In this document: piece after piece, positions 17,126 through 26,631 of the stretch
How positions within the stretch are numbered: the first letter of the stretch is position 1
How the letters are laid out: each line of letters starts with the position of its first letter
NCBI RefSeq assembly: GCF_000619825.1
Contig: NZ_KK211036.1
Coordinates: 677,787 to 741,786 of the forward strand
Direction: 5' to 3'
Length of the DNA stretch: 64,000 nt
DNA from: Prevotella sp. MA2016
GTDB taxonomy: Bacteria; Bacteroidota; Bacteroidia; Bacteroidales; Bacteroidaceae
The notes under the pieces: generated by a model
Databases searched by the model: none
Told to the model about the DNA's origin: nothing
The model's input: only the letters and a program-made list of their open reading frames with translations
Made by a program: the position numbers and the translations under genes

Positions 17126-17749
17126 TTATTTCTCCTTATAAAAGTAAGCACGATGAACCCAAATCACACATCCCACGAGAATCAGCGCCATAGCAGGCAT
17201 CGTCATCATACCATTGTTCACGTAACCGAAATCGTAGCAGGCATCGGGGATAATCTGGAAGCCCAGCAGAGAGCCACGGCCCAGCAACTCGCGAACGGCA
17301 CCCACGATGACCAGGATCATAGCGTAGCCAAGACCGTTGCCCACACCATCGAGGAACGAAGGCCAAGGCTTGTTCTGCATGGCAAACGCCTCCAGGCGAC
17401 CCATCAGGATACAGTTGGTGATAATCAATCCTACATATACGCTCAGCTGCACGCTCACATCGTAAGCGAAAGCCTTCAGAATCTGTGATACGATTGTTAC
17501 CAGCGCAGCCACAACCACCAGCTGAACCACAATACGGATGCGGTTAGGGATAGTGTTGCGGATGATAGAGATGATGGTGTTAGAAAAGGCTGTGATAACA
17601 GTTACAGCCAGACCCATCACGATGGCGGGCTTGAGCTGCGATGTCACAGCCAGCGCCGAGCAGATACCCAATACCTGTCCGAGGATAGGATGATCTACAT
17701 TCAACGGGTTTGTGAAAACCTCCTTATTTTGTTTACTGAATAATGCCAT
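17126..17749 (-). CDS. nqrD: Na+-translocating NADH:quinone reductase subunit D
   Basis: 207-residue membrane subunit, homologous to RnfE and paired with NqrE. LGQVLGICSALAVTSQLKPA carries the conserved cysteine (C31 region), with the matching NCILMGRLEAFAM motif further on. It lies 4 nt after nqrC in the operon. Confidence 0.96.
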   Translation of the reverse strand: MALFSKQNKEVFTNPLNVDHPILGQVLGICSALAVTSQLKPAIVMGLAVTVITAFSNTIISIIRNTIPNRIRIVVQLVVVAALVTIVSQILKAFAYDVSVQLSVYVGLIITNCILMGRLEAFAMQNKPWPSFLDGVGNGLGYAMILVIVGAVRELLGRGSLLGFQIIPDACYDFGYVNNGMMTMPAMALILVGCVIWVHRAYFYKEK

Positions 17750-17753
17750 AGTC

Positions 17754-18425
17754 TTATTCCTCCACTACTTTAGTTGAATCAGTATTTGCAACAGTCTCGA
17801 GCAGCTTGCCGAAGGCGTAGGTCTTAAAGTCCTTCAAGCCGTCCTTCAGCATAGCGTCAACGCCATTCGAAGTGAGCGTAGCACCAGTCACGCAGTCAAC
17901 CTGGCTGTCAGGATTGTCCACCTTCTTAACAACCGAGAGGATCACGTTGCCCTGCTCGTCCCAGATCTGCTTGCCGATAAACTTCTCCTGCCACTCCTGA
18001 GAGTCCTTGATTTCAGCACCCAGACCAGCGGTCTCACCTTCGTGGTTGAAGTGGGCACCATAAACCTTACCCTCTTCGTCGATAGCCAGATAACCGCTGA
18101 TGCCACCCCAGAGGCCCATGCCCTTGAGCGATACTACAACGACGTTCTTACCATCAATCTGGCACTCATAAGCCTTCTGGCCATTCTCATCGTCCTCTTT
18201 CTCGGCCTTTACCACCTCGGCATATTTTGCCTCGGCCTCGGCACCATCCAGGTTGCGGATGTTGAGCGAGTAGAGAATCTGCTTCTTCACATCAAGTGCC
18301 ACGTTAGCATCCTGCATAGGCTTCAGAGCCTGATAGACAAAGGCCAGCAGGAAGGCCACGATGACCACAAGAATCGCACTATATATAATAATGTACGAGT
18401 TCGAATTTGTATTTAACTTAGCCAT
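17754..18425 (-). CDS. nqrC: Na+-translocating NADH:quinone reductase subunit C
   Basis: 223 residues: one N-terminal membrane segment (about 12-32) and a periplasmic domain that carries covalently bound FMN. The flavinylation site is T183 in VTGATLTSNG, matching the S/T-G-A-T motif that ApbE modifies; no apbE lies in this window. A heptamer array fills the 20-nt gap between this gene and nqrB. Confidence 0.96.
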   Translation of the reverse strand: MAKLNTNSNSYIIIYSAILVVIVAFLLAFVYQALKPMQDANVALDVKKQILYSLNIRNLDGAEAEAKYAEVVKAEKEDDENGQKAYECQIDGKNVVVVSLKGMGLWGGISGYLAIDEEGKVYGAHFNHEGETAGLGAEIKDSQEWQEKFIGKQIWDEQGNVILSVVKKVDNPDSQVDCVTGATLTSNGVDAMLKDGLKDFKTYAFGKLLETVANTDSTKVVEE

Positions 18426-18428
18426 ATC

Positions 18429-18460
18429 TTCAATTCTTCAATTTTTCAATTCTTCAATCT
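18429..18460 (-). repeat. Heptamer array (TTCAATT/CTTCAAT type) between nqrB and nqrC
   Basis: Four to five degenerate 7-nt units of TTCAATT type. The stop codon and last codons of nqrB (ends at 18446) lie inside the array. Confidence 0.7.
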
Positions 18461-19603
18461 TTTCTGGCGTTTCGAGATATTGCGCTCCACAACGAAGTGG
18501 TCGATAGTAGGAGCAAACATGTTGCCAAAGAAGATGGCAAGCATCATACCCTCAGGATAACCGGCATTCAGCACGCGGATGATGATGGCCATAGCGCCAA
18601 TCAGGAATCCGTAGATGTACTGTCCGGTAGTGGTGCGGCATGAGGTAACAGGGTCGGTAGCCATAAACACAGCTCCGAAAGCGAAGCCACCCATCACGAA
18701 GTGGTGCCACCAGGTCATACCCTGACCAGTCTGCTCGAAGATAAGAGCCAGCAGCGTGCCGCCTACGAATACGCTCAGCATGGTGCGCCAAGAGGCGATG
18801 CCCGTCCACAGCAGGATAGCAGCACCAATAGCGATAGCTACGAGCGAAGTCTCACCGATAGAGCCGGGAATGAATCCGAGCGCCATATCCAGGATAGAGG
18901 CATCAGGAGTGATGTTCTGTGCCAGCTCACCAAGTGGTGTAGCAGCGGTGAATCCGTCGGGCAGGTCGTTACCCAGACCGAAGATAGAGTTCTGAGCCAC
19001 CCAAACGGTGTCGCCAGTCATCTTCGAAGGATAAGCGAAGAAGAGGAACATACGTGCTGCAATAGCAGGGTTGAAGATGTTCATACCAGTACCACCGAAT
19101 ATCTCCTTACAGAAGATGACCGAGAAGGCGCAAGCCAGAGCCAGCATCCACAGCGGACAACCGATAGGAATAATCAGCGGAATGATGATACCAGAAACGA
19201 GGTAACCCTCCTGGATCTCCTCACCCTTCCATTGTGCCCAGGCAAACTCGATGCCCAGACCTACGATGTAGCTCACCAGAATCTTGGGTAGCACAGCCAG
19301 GAAACCGTAGGCAAACAGCTCGAAGAATGAAGCTGTAGCGAGCGTGCCGGCAGCCAGGTAGTTCTGATAGCCGATGTTATACATACCAAACAGCATGGCA
19401 GGCATCAGGGCGATAACCACCATACTCATGATGCGCTTCGAGTCGATAGCGTCGTGAATGTTCACGCCACCTGCCTTTGCTGTGTCGTTAGGCACAAAAA
19501 GGAATGTCTCAAAGCCATCGAAAACCGAACGGAAAGCATGCAGCTTGCCACCCTCCTCGAAGTTCGGTTTTACCTTATTGAGATAATTTCGTAATGCTTT
19601 CAT
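18446..19603 (-). CDS. nqrB: Na+-translocating NADH:quinone reductase subunit B
   Basis: 385-residue integral membrane subunit, related to RnfD, central to sodium transport. It begins MKALRNYLNKVKPNFEEGGKL as in other NqrB. PDGFTAATPLGEL resembles the flavinylation motif for the second covalent FMN (T-A-A-T rather than S-G-A-T). GGTGMNIFNPA and the C-terminal hydrophobic repeats are family hallmarks. The final codons and stop run into a heptamer array. Second gene of the operon. Confidence 0.96.
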   Translation of the reverse strand: MKALRNYLNKVKPNFEEGGKLHAFRSVFDGFETFLFVPNDTAKAGGVNIHDAIDSKRIMSMVVIALMPAMLFGMYNIGYQNYLAAGTLATASFFELFAYGFLAVLPKILVSYIVGLGIEFAWAQWKGEEIQEGYLVSGIIIPLIIPIGCPLWMLALACAFSVIFCKEIFGGTGMNIFNPAIAARMFLFFAYPSKMTGDTVWVAQNSIFGLGNDLPDGFTAATPLGELAQNITPDASILDMALGFIPGSIGETSLVAIAIGAAILLWTGIASWRTMLSVFVGGTLLALIFEQTGQGMTWWHHFVMGGFAFGAVFMATDPVTSCRTTTGQYIYGFLIGAMAIIIRVLNAGYPEGMMLAIFFGNMFAPTIDHFVVERNISKRQKRLKN

Positions 19604-19606
19604 TGT

Positions 19607-19635
19607 CTATTGAAAATTGAACATTTGAACATTAA
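19607..19635 (-). repeat. Heptamer array (TTGAAAA/TTGAACA type) between nqrA and nqrB
   Basis: About four degenerate 7-nt units (plus strand CTATTGA, AAATTGA, ACATTTGA, ACATTAA) fill the nqrA-nqrB spacer. Confidence 0.6.
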
Positions 19636-20975
19636 GCATTTTCCTTGCGGAGGATGTTAAGGCCCTCACGTACAATGCGTTGCAATTCTAACTTAGAGCT
19701 ATCCACGAACTCTGCAAGAGCGAAATCCTCTGGACTCACCTCGTAGATACCAAGCGCCTCCTGGCGGTCGATATCACCAGCAATGATGGCCTTGATGAGA
19801 TACTCACCATAGATGTCCATAGGCAGCACCTTGTCGTACTCGCCACTCATAATCATGTGGCGCTCACCACCCTTCACGCGGGCATCGAGTGCATACTGCT
19901 TCTTGCCACACAGCCATGAGAAATAGCTACGGTTCACAGAGAACTGCTTGAAGCGTGGCAGAATCCATCCCAGCATCTCGTCGGCATCGTTACCCTCAGG
20001 GATAACGGTCACCTCGCTGGTGTGGGCTCCCAGGAATCCGTCCTTCGTTGTGGGGCGGCCTGTCAGCACATTACCATTGATGATGCGCACGCTCTTCTGG
20101 GCGTCGTAGCTGTTGCTGAGCAGCGTAGAGAGCTCCTCACCCACCAGCATATCCACATAGGCAGGGTTCTTCACCTCACTACCGCAAAGGGCTACTGTGC
20201 GGCGCAGATCTACCTTACCAGTATTGAACAAGCGACCGATGAACAGCACTACCGATGGGTCGCCGATGGTCCAAACCACCTCACCCTTGTTCACAGGGTC
20301 GATGTTGTTCACCTGTACGCCCACGTTACCTGCAGGGCACTTGCCGTCGAACACGTTCACCTCGACGTCCTTCACACCCTCAAGCTGTGAGCCTACACCT
20401 ACACCAAGATAGGTCTTAGCAATCTTTGAGAGAGCTGTCAAACCAGTCTGGAAGTCCTGCTCCTGGCCCTTCACCTCAAACTCGAAGTCGGCAGCCAGAG
20501 GCTTGTCTCTCAGAGCCGAAACGAAAATTGCCTTAGGCTGCACACTTGGATTGGTCGAAACAGCATAAGGCAACTGATTGATGTAGCCGAAGATACCGGC
20601 CTCTAACAGCGCGTTAATCACTTGATCGCCCGCAAGCTTGCTGACGTCCTTCTTGCCGAAATCTACATAAGTCTGCGTCTCGTCGGCATCCACTCTCACG
20701 CAGAGCACCTTTCTACGTTCACCACGCACCACCTCGCGGACGGTACCGCTAACTGGCGAGGCAAACTTCACCTCGGGATACAGCTTGTTGACGAACAAGG
20801 CATCCCCGGCCTTGACATGATCGCCCTCCTTGACAACAACCTTTGGAGTCACACCCTCAAAATCATCGGGAACAAGCGCATACTTGCCGTTTGATTTCAG
20901 TTGGATTTTCTTCTCCTCGGCCTTGCCCTCAAGGGTAATGTCTAAGCCTTTGCGTAACTTAATCACATTTGCCAT
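19632..20975 (-). CDS. nqrA: Na+-translocating NADH:quinone reductase subunit A
   Basis: 447-residue cytoplasmic-face subunit implicated in quinone binding; first gene of the operon. The start MANVIKLRKGLDITLEGKAEEK and the lipoyl-like KVVVKEGDHVKAGDALFVNK segment are typical. It has a promoter 40 nt upstream, back to back with the promoter of tamB. Confidence 0.96.
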   Translation of the reverse strand: MANVIKLRKGLDITLEGKAEEKKIQLKSNGKYALVPDDFEGVTPKVVVKEGDHVKAGDALFVNKLYPEVKFASPVSGTVREVVRGERRKVLCVRVDADETQTYVDFGKKDVSKLAGDQVINALLEAGIFGYINQLPYAVSTNPSVQPKAIFVSALRDKPLAADFEFEVKGQEQDFQTGLTALSKIAKTYLGVGVGSQLEGVKDVEVNVFDGKCPAGNVGVQVNNIDPVNKGEVVWTIGDPSVVLFIGRLFNTGKVDLRRTVALCGSEVKNPAYVDMLVGEELSTLLSNSYDAQKSVRIINGNVLTGRPTTKDGFLGAHTSEVTVIPEGNDADEMLGWILPRFKQFSVNRSYFSWLCGKKQYALDARVKGGERHMIMSGEYDKVLPMDIYGEYLIKAIIAGDIDRQEALGIYEVSPEDFALAEFVDSSKLELQRIVREGLNILRKENA

Positions 20976-21014
20976 TTATATCAGAAATTATATTGAATAG
21001 TCTCGTTGCGAGTG

Positions 21015-21022
21015 CAAAATTA
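21015..21022 (-). promoter_or_regulatory. -7 box of the nqr operon
   Basis: The minus strand reads TAATTTTG, an exact TAnnTTTG match 40 nt before the nqrA ATG. A possible -33 TTTG at 21045-21048 is spaced 22 nt away, slightly long. Confidence 0.65.
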
Positions 21023-21086
21023 CATAAAAAAAGCCACATTTCATCAAATAATGGAAAAAAAAAGCCTAAATCACGACAAAAAGTCG

Positions 21087-21094
21087 TAATTTTG
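21087..21094 (+). promoter_or_regulatory. -7 box directly before the tamB GTG start
   Basis: TAATTTTG, an exact match, ends only 4 nt before the GTG at 21099. A 5-bp inverted repeat (ACGAC 21073-21077, GTCGT 21083-21087) touches its upstream edge. Confidence 0.6.
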
Positions 21095-21098
21095 CTCC

Positions 21099-24000
21099 GT
21101 GAAGTTACTCAAAAGATTCATTAGCTGGACAATTTGGGGTGTCATTCTGCTGAATGCAACCCTCATGACCGTATCTCATATACCGCAGGCTCAAGCCTAT
21201 CTTGCAGGCAGGATAGCAGCAGCTGTTTCCCAAAAATTAGGCACCAACGTACAGGTGGGGCGCATAGATTTGGGATTCTTCAATCGTATCATTATTGATA
21301 ATGTGCGCATCGAAGACCAACAGCAGAAAGATATGCTGCGCGTGGGTCGCCTGTCGGTGCGCCTGGAACTGCTACCGCTGATGGATGGCAAAATCTCCAT
21401 TTCGTCAGCCCAGCTGTTTGGTGCACATTTCTTATTATATAAAGCACATGCACAGAGTAAGCCCAACTTCCAGTTTGTGCTCGACTCGCTGGCGTCGAAA
21501 GACACCACCAAGCATACCCCACTCGACCTGCGTATCAACTCGCTCATCATACGCCGCTCAAGTGTGACATTCGACCAGACCGACCAGCCACACACGGCGG
21601 GCATCTTCAACCCTGCCCACATCAGGGTGAGCAACCTGAGCGCCCACATCAATCTGAAGGCGCTCACCGACGACTCGCTGAACGTGAACGTGAAAAGACT
21701 GGAGATGAAGGAGCGTTGCGGACTCACCGTGAAGCGCATGAAATTCTATCTGGCAGCCGGGCGCCACCAGGCGCAACTGCAGAATCTGCTGGTAGAACTG
21801 CCACACTCTCGCCTGCAGATAGACACCCTGAATGCCAACTATCAGATGGTGAACGGACGCCTGCAGAAGGAGTCAATCAGCTACCAAGGCAAGATATCTA
21901 ACACATCTGTAACACCCTCAGAACTAGCCTGTTTCGTTCCAAAGCTAAAGAATCTATCAAAGAGCATATCGCTAGCAACCCGATTCCACGGAACCGATTC
22001 GCAAGTGAATATTCCCAGTCTGCAGATAGTATCAGCAGGTCACGATTTCGACCTCGACGCTCATGGCTGGATAGCCAACTGGCAGAAGCGCGCTTCGTGG
22101 AACTGGCAGCTGAACCATCTGGCTGTATCCAACGATTTCATCAACCAGTTGGCCAACGCTTTTCCACAGATTCCTACAGAGCTGACCCGCCTGAACGGTG
22201 TGCAGTTATCGGCAGTTTGCGAGCGCAACCAGCAGGGAGCAGGCTTGCTGCAAGCCGACATGCATACGGGTGTTGGCGATGCTAAAGTAAACATGAATCT
22301 GGCCGACGACCAGACGTTTGCGGGTAGCGTAGAGATTGCCGCGCTGAACCTGCAGCAGCTGTTGGCCAACGAGCATCTGGGCACGCTCTCTACCGAACTC
22401 AAGCTTAACGGCGTGCTCCACGAAGGCAATAAGCCCGACGTGAACGTGAACGGCGTGATCAGCGACTTCGACTACAAAGGTTACACCTATCATAATATGG
22501 CTCTGAGTGGCAGCTACAACCAGGAAGCCATCGCGGGCGTATTCGATATCAACGACCCGAACCTGGAAGCTCAAATCAAAGCTGAGCTTGCCGATGAGCA
22601 CGTGAATGCTGCCAACAGTCGCCACGCCATCAAACTGCATGCTAACATAGAGCGCTACAATCCGCAAGCGCTGCATCTGACCGACCAATGGGAGAATGCC
22701 ACGCTCAGCGGACAACTTGAAGCTAACCTAGCAGCGCGCAACCTGAACGACGCCCAGGGCAATATCCGCCTGAGCAACTTCCATATTTCAGCCACCTACC
22801 ACCATCCCGCCTACAGACTTGACAACCTGAACATCACCACAGGGCAGCGGGATGATATTCATTTCCTGACCTTGAAGAGCGACTTTGCAGATGCCGAACT
22901 GAAAGGACAGTTCGACTTCAAGACGCTGGCAGCCTCGTTCACCAACCTGCTGAAGAGCAAACTCCCCACCCTGCCCATTCTGCCTGCTGCCACCACCAAG
23001 ACCAGCAACAACTTTGCCCTGCGACTGATGGTGAGCAAAAGCGACTGGCTGCGACGCATCTTCAATATCGACCTGCAGCTGAACCAGCCCGTGAACCTGC
23101 AAGCACGCGTAAACGACTATACCAACGAGCTCTATCTGAACGGCAACGCGCCTTCTTTCGCCTACAACGGTTCGCGCTATGAAGAAGGTTTCGTGAATAT
23201 CTCATCGCCTGCCGACACCCTGCGCCTGAACATGAACATCCAGAAGATGATGGACAACGGGCAGCGCCTTGACATGGGCCTGTCGGCACATGCGGCCAAC
23301 AATAATCTCACCACCTCGCTCGTATGGGACAACCACGCTGAAGCCAAGCGCATGAGCGGCGAGTTTAACACCATCATGCAGCTCTACCACAACGTGGCCA
23401 ACAAGCCAGAAGCTCACTTCCGCGTGATGCCCTCACACATCATTCTGAGGGACGAAGGATGGGATATCGAGCCATCGGATGTGCTCTATACCGACAATTT
23501 CCTGCTGGTGGACCACTTCTCCGTACAGCACGGCAACCAGCACATCATCGTGGATGGCATCGCATCGAAAAACGAGAGCGACTCGCTAACGGTGGATCTG
23601 CGCGAGGTGGAGGTGGGATATATTCTCGACCTGGTGAATTTCCATAGCGTAGAGTTCAGCGGAAAAGCCAGCGGCAGAGCCAATGCCTCATCGCTCTTTG
23701 GCGACTTCAAGGCCAATGCCGACCTGACGGTTGACGAGTTTAAGTTTGAAAATGGTAACATGGGCGTGCTGCACGCCCTGGCCAACTGGAACCACGAAGC
23801 GCAGCAGATAGATATCCATGCCGTGGCCGACGATGGACCTAACGCCAAGACGCGCATCAACGGCTATGTATCACCCGTTCACAACACCATCGACTTGGGT
23901 ATCGAGGCCGACGGCACTAATATCGAGTTCATGCACAACTTCACCAAGAGCTTCCTCTCAAGCATCACGGGCAGAACCGATGGAAAGGTACGCCTGGCCG

Positions 24001-25535
24001 GCACGCTCGACAACATCAACCTGACCGGTCAACTGGTGGTGGATGGTGAAGCCAGCGTGACTGCACTCAACACCACCTATAAGCTGGAGCGCGACACGGT
24101 TATCATGATTCCCGACGAGATAGAGCTGCACAACATGCGCCTGACAGATGCCTTGGGGCATGAGGGCATACTGACAGGCGGCATACACCACCAGCACCTG
24201 ACTAATATGAGTTACGACCTGAAGGTGGATGCCAACAATCTGCTGGCCTACGACTTCAACGACTTTGGCGACTCTAACTTCTATGGTACGGTTTATGCCA
24301 CAGGCGACGTAACCATCAGCGGGCATGGCAACGACGTGATCATCAACTGCAACGTGACGCCACAGCCGGGCACGGTATTCGTGTATAACGCCGCCAGCCC
24401 CGACGCCATCAGCAACCAGGAGTTTATCTCGTGGGAGACCGGCGACGCCGGCCAGACTAGTATGACGAGCCCGGCAAGTACGGCTAACCCAGAGCGCACG
24501 AATTCGCGCGCCGACGATACGGATATCTACATCAACTTCCAGATAAACGCCACGCCACAGGCAGCTCTGAAACTGCTGATGGACGAGGGTACCAAGGATC
24601 ATATCACCCTCTATGGCAACGGCTCGCTGCGAGCTGCCTTCCACAACAAGGGCTCATTCAACATGTTTGGTACCTATACCGTGGATCATGGCACCTACGG
24701 CATCACGATACAGAACATCATCAAGAAGAACTTCACCTTCAACCGTGGCGGTACCATCGTGTTCGGTGGCGATCCTTATCAGGCAGCACTCAACCTGCAG
24801 GCAGTATATACCGTGAGCGGCGTGAGCCTGAGCGACCTGAATATCGGCAACTCGTTCAGCAACAACACCATCCGCGTGAACTGCTTGATGAACATCGGCG
24901 GACAGCCGGCAGCACCACAGGTGGACTTCGACCTGGAGATGCCTACGGTAAATGCTGATGAGCAGCAGATGGTACGCTCGGTGATCAACGGACAGCAGGA
25001 GATGAACCAGCAGGTGGTGTATCTGTTGGCTATCGGCCGATTCTACAACCAGGGTGCCAACAACAGCAGCAGCGCCACAGGCGAGCGTGCCGACCAGACA
25101 TCGCTGGCCATGCAGAGTTTCCTGTCGGGTACCCTCTCATCGCAAATCAACACGCTCATCAACCAGTTTATCAAGAACGACAACTGGAACTTCGGTGCCA
25201 ACATCTCGACTGGTAATGAGGGCTGGCATAATGCAGAATACGAGGGCATCATCAACGGACGTATGCTGAACAACCGACTGCTGCTGAACGGACAGTTTGG
25301 CTATCGCGACAACGCTACGCAAGCCAATCCATCGTTTATCGGCGACTTCGACGTGCAGTATCTCCTCTACCCCAACGGCAACCTGGCGCTGAAGGTGTAT
25401 AACCAGACCAACGACCGCTACTTCACGAAGTCGAGTCTGAACACCCAAGGCATCGGTCTGATTATGAAAAAAGACTTCAACGGCATTAGAGATTTATTCT
25501 CGTCGAAGAAACGTAAACGCAAAGAAAAGAAATAG
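21099..25535 (+). CDS. tamB: TamB-like translocation/assembly module protein (DUF490)
   Basis: 1,478 residues. An N-terminal signal anchor (about 8-25) is followed by long repetitive beta-strand sequence that forms the periplasm-spanning groove of the TamB/AsmA-like superfamily. The C-terminal about 350 residues carry the DUF490/TamB domain (GTYTVDHGTYGITIQNII..., NFTFNRGGTIVFGGDPYQAALNLQAVYTV), and the last residues are lysine-rich. The protein links inner and outer membranes and takes part in outer-membrane protein or phospholipid transport. The start is GTG: it alone keeps the signal anchor, but it sits at the expected transcription start, so the mRNA may be leaderless. A nested inverted repeat follows the stop. 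Confidence 0.9.
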   Translation: MKLLKRFISWTIWGVILLNATLMTVSHIPQAQAYLAGRIAAAVSQKLGTNVQVGRIDLGFFNRIIIDNVRIEDQQQKDMLRVGRLSVRLELLPLMDGKISISSAQLFGAHFLLYKAHAQSKPNFQFVLDSLASKDTTKHTPLDLRINSLIIRRSSVTFDQTDQPHTAGIFNPAHIRVSNLSAHINLKALTDDSLNVNVKRLEMKERCGLTVKRMKFYLAAGRHQAQLQNLLVELPHSRLQIDTLNANYQMVNGRLQKESISYQGKISNTSVTPSELACFVPKLKNLSKSISLATRFHGTDSQVNIPSLQIVSAGHDFDLDAHGWIANWQKRASWNWQLNHLAVSNDFINQLANAFPQIPTELTRLNGVQLSAVCERNQQGAGLLQADMHTGVGDAKVNMNLADDQTFAGSVEIAALNLQQLLANEHLGTLSTELKLNGVLHEGNKPDVNVNGVISDFDYKGYTYHNMALSGSYNQEAIAGVFDINDPNLEAQIKAELADEHVNAANSRHAIKLHANIERYNPQALHLTDQWENATLSGQLEANLAARNLNDAQGNIRLSNFHISATYHHPAYRLDNLNITTGQRDDIHFLTLKSDFADAELKGQFDFKTLAASFTNLLKSKLPTLPILPAATTKTSNNFALRLMVSKSDWLRRIFNIDLQLNQPVNLQARVNDYTNELYLNGNAPSFAYNGSRYEEGFVNISSPADTLRLNMNIQKMMDNGQRLDMGLSAHAANNNLTTSLVWDNHAEAKRMSGEFNTIMQLYHNVANKPEAHFRVMPSHIILRDEGWDIEPSDVLYTDNFLLVDHFSVQHGNQHIIVDGIASKNESDSLTVDLREVEVGYILDLVNFHSVEFSGKASGRANASSLFGDFKANADLTVDEFKFENGNMGVLHALANWNHEAQQIDIHAVADDGPNAKTRINGYVSPVHNTIDLGIEADGTNIEFMHNFTKSFLSSITGRTDGKVRLAGTLDNINLTGQLVVDGEASVTALNTTYKLERDTVIMIPDEIELHNMRLTDALGHEGILTGGIHHQHLTNMSYDLKVDANNLLAYDFNDFGDSNFYGTVYATGDVTISGHGNDVIINCNVTPQPGTVFVYNAASPDAISNQEFISWETGDAGQTSMTSPASTANPERTNSRADDTDIYINFQINATPQAALKLLMDEGTKDHITLYGNGSLRAAFHNKGSFNMFGTYTVDHGTYGITIQNIIKKNFTFNRGGTIVFGGDPYQAALNLQAVYTVSGVSLSDLNIGNSFSNNTIRVNCLMNIGGQPAAPQVDFDLEMPTVNADEQQMVRSVINGQQEMNQQVVYLLAIGRFYNQGANNSSSATGERADQTSLAMQSFLSGTLSSQINTLINQFIKNDNWNFGANISTGNEGWHNAEYEGIINGRMLNNRLLLNGQFGYRDNATQANPSFIGDFDVQYLLYPNGNLALKVYNQTNDRYFTKSSLNTQGIGLIMKKDFNGIRDLFSSKKRKRKEKK

Positions 25536-25549
25536 GCACAGTATATTTA

Positions 25550-25664
25550 AGGCACGGATTACACGGTTCTTTTAAAAAAAGAGACACGGCTATAAGTACA
25601 TAAAAAAGACACAGCTCGATAAAAGCCGTGTCTTTAATTTATTAAAGCCGTGTAATCCGTGCCT
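25550..25664. repeat. Nested perfect inverted repeats between convergent tamB and EamA genes
   Basis: The outer arms AGGCACGGATTACACGG (25550-25566) and their complement (25648-25664) match over 17 bp. Inner arms AGACACGGCT (25582-25591) and AGCCGTGTCT (25624-25633) match over 10 bp. A third, imperfect copy (AGACACAGCT, near 25607) lies between them. It fills the whole gap between two convergent genes and could end both transcripts or be a REP-like element. Confidence 0.85.
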
Positions 25665-25671
25665 AAAATAA

Positions 25672-26589
25672 TTATTTACTACCAATGTAGAGGAATACCA
25701 TTCCGAGGAGCACAAGCGCCAGGTCGAAGGCTTTGGCCTTGAGGTTCTTTTCGTGGAAGAACATCGCACCAAACATAAAGCTCACAATCACACTACCACG
25801 ACGAATCATCGACACAATCGAAATCATAGCCTCGGGCAAACTGAGCGAGTAGAAATACATGAAGTCGGCAATACTCAGAAACAGACTGACACCAACTATC
25901 GACCACGACCAATGGAACGGTGTGGTCTGCTCGTGCTTAGGCCACCACAGCAGCAACAACATAGCGCCCATCATGATACATTGATAGAGATTATACCACG
26001 ACTGCACCATCATACGGTCGAGCCCTACGCCACCACTCTCTACAGGAGCCATCAGGAATTTATCGTAAAGACCACTTATGGCTCCCAGCACAGCAGCGCC
26101 TACAATCATGTAAATCCAATGGTCGTGCTTAAAGTCGATACCCTCCTTCTTGCCACTACGACTGAGCAACAGGAATGAGGCGATGGCCAGCATCACACCT
26201 ATCCATTGCCAATGGTTCAGGCGCTCGCCAAACACCAGCAGCGCTCCCACCAGCACCATCACAGGGCGCGTGGCGTTGATAGGGCCAACAATGGTAAGGG
26301 GCAGATGCTTCATACCGAAATAGCCCAGAATCCAACTCGACAGCACGATAAACGACTTCAGCAGAATATACTTGTGCATATCCCAGCCACCTTCGGCCAC
26401 ATGGAAAATAGTGCCGTCGAGCACATGGCTGGCACCGCTCAGCACGATGAACGGGATGAATATAATGCTTGAAAACAAGGTGTTAAGAAACAACACGGGA
26501 ATAACCGCATTACCCTTCAAGGCATGCTTCTTCAACGAATCATAGCAGCCCAACAAAGCCGCCGACATAAATGCTAAAAATAACCACAT
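25672..26589 (-). CDS. EamA/DMT-superfamily transporter
   Basis: 305 residues with ten hydrophobic segments arranged as two EamA repeats (GPINATRPVMVLVGALLVFGERL in the first, and the RRGSVIVSFMFGAMFFHEKNLKAKAFDL end of the second). The DMT superfamily moves metabolites such as amino acids, nucleotides or sugars; the substrate cannot be read here. It is last in a minus-strand run, 42 nt after truA, with a heptamer array in the spacer. Confidence 0.88.
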   Translation of the reverse strand: MWLFLAFMSAALLGCYDSLKKHALKGNAVIPVLFLNTLFSSIIFIPFIVLSGASHVLDGTIFHVAEGGWDMHKYILLKSFIVLSSWILGYFGMKHLPLTIVGPINATRPVMVLVGALLVFGERLNHWQWIGVMLAIASFLLLSRSGKKEGIDFKHDHWIYMIVGAAVLGAISGLYDKFLMAPVESGGVGLDRMMVQSWYNLYQCIMMGAMLLLLWWPKHEQTTPFHWSWSIVGVSLFLSIADFMYFYSLSLPEAMISIVSMIRRGSVIVSFMFGAMFFHEKNLKAKAFDLALVLLGMVFLYIGSK

Positions 26590-26598
26590 TATCCTGAA

Positions 26599-26631
26599 CT
26601 CTCAATTATCAATCGTCAATTATCAATTAAA
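26599..26631 (-). repeat. Heptamer array (CTCTCAA/TTATCAA type) between truA and the EamA gene
   Basis: Units CTCTCAA, TTATCAA, TCGTCAA, TTATCAA, TTAAATC follow at 7-nt spacing. The truA stop codon (26632-26634) begins at the array edge. Confidence 0.72.
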
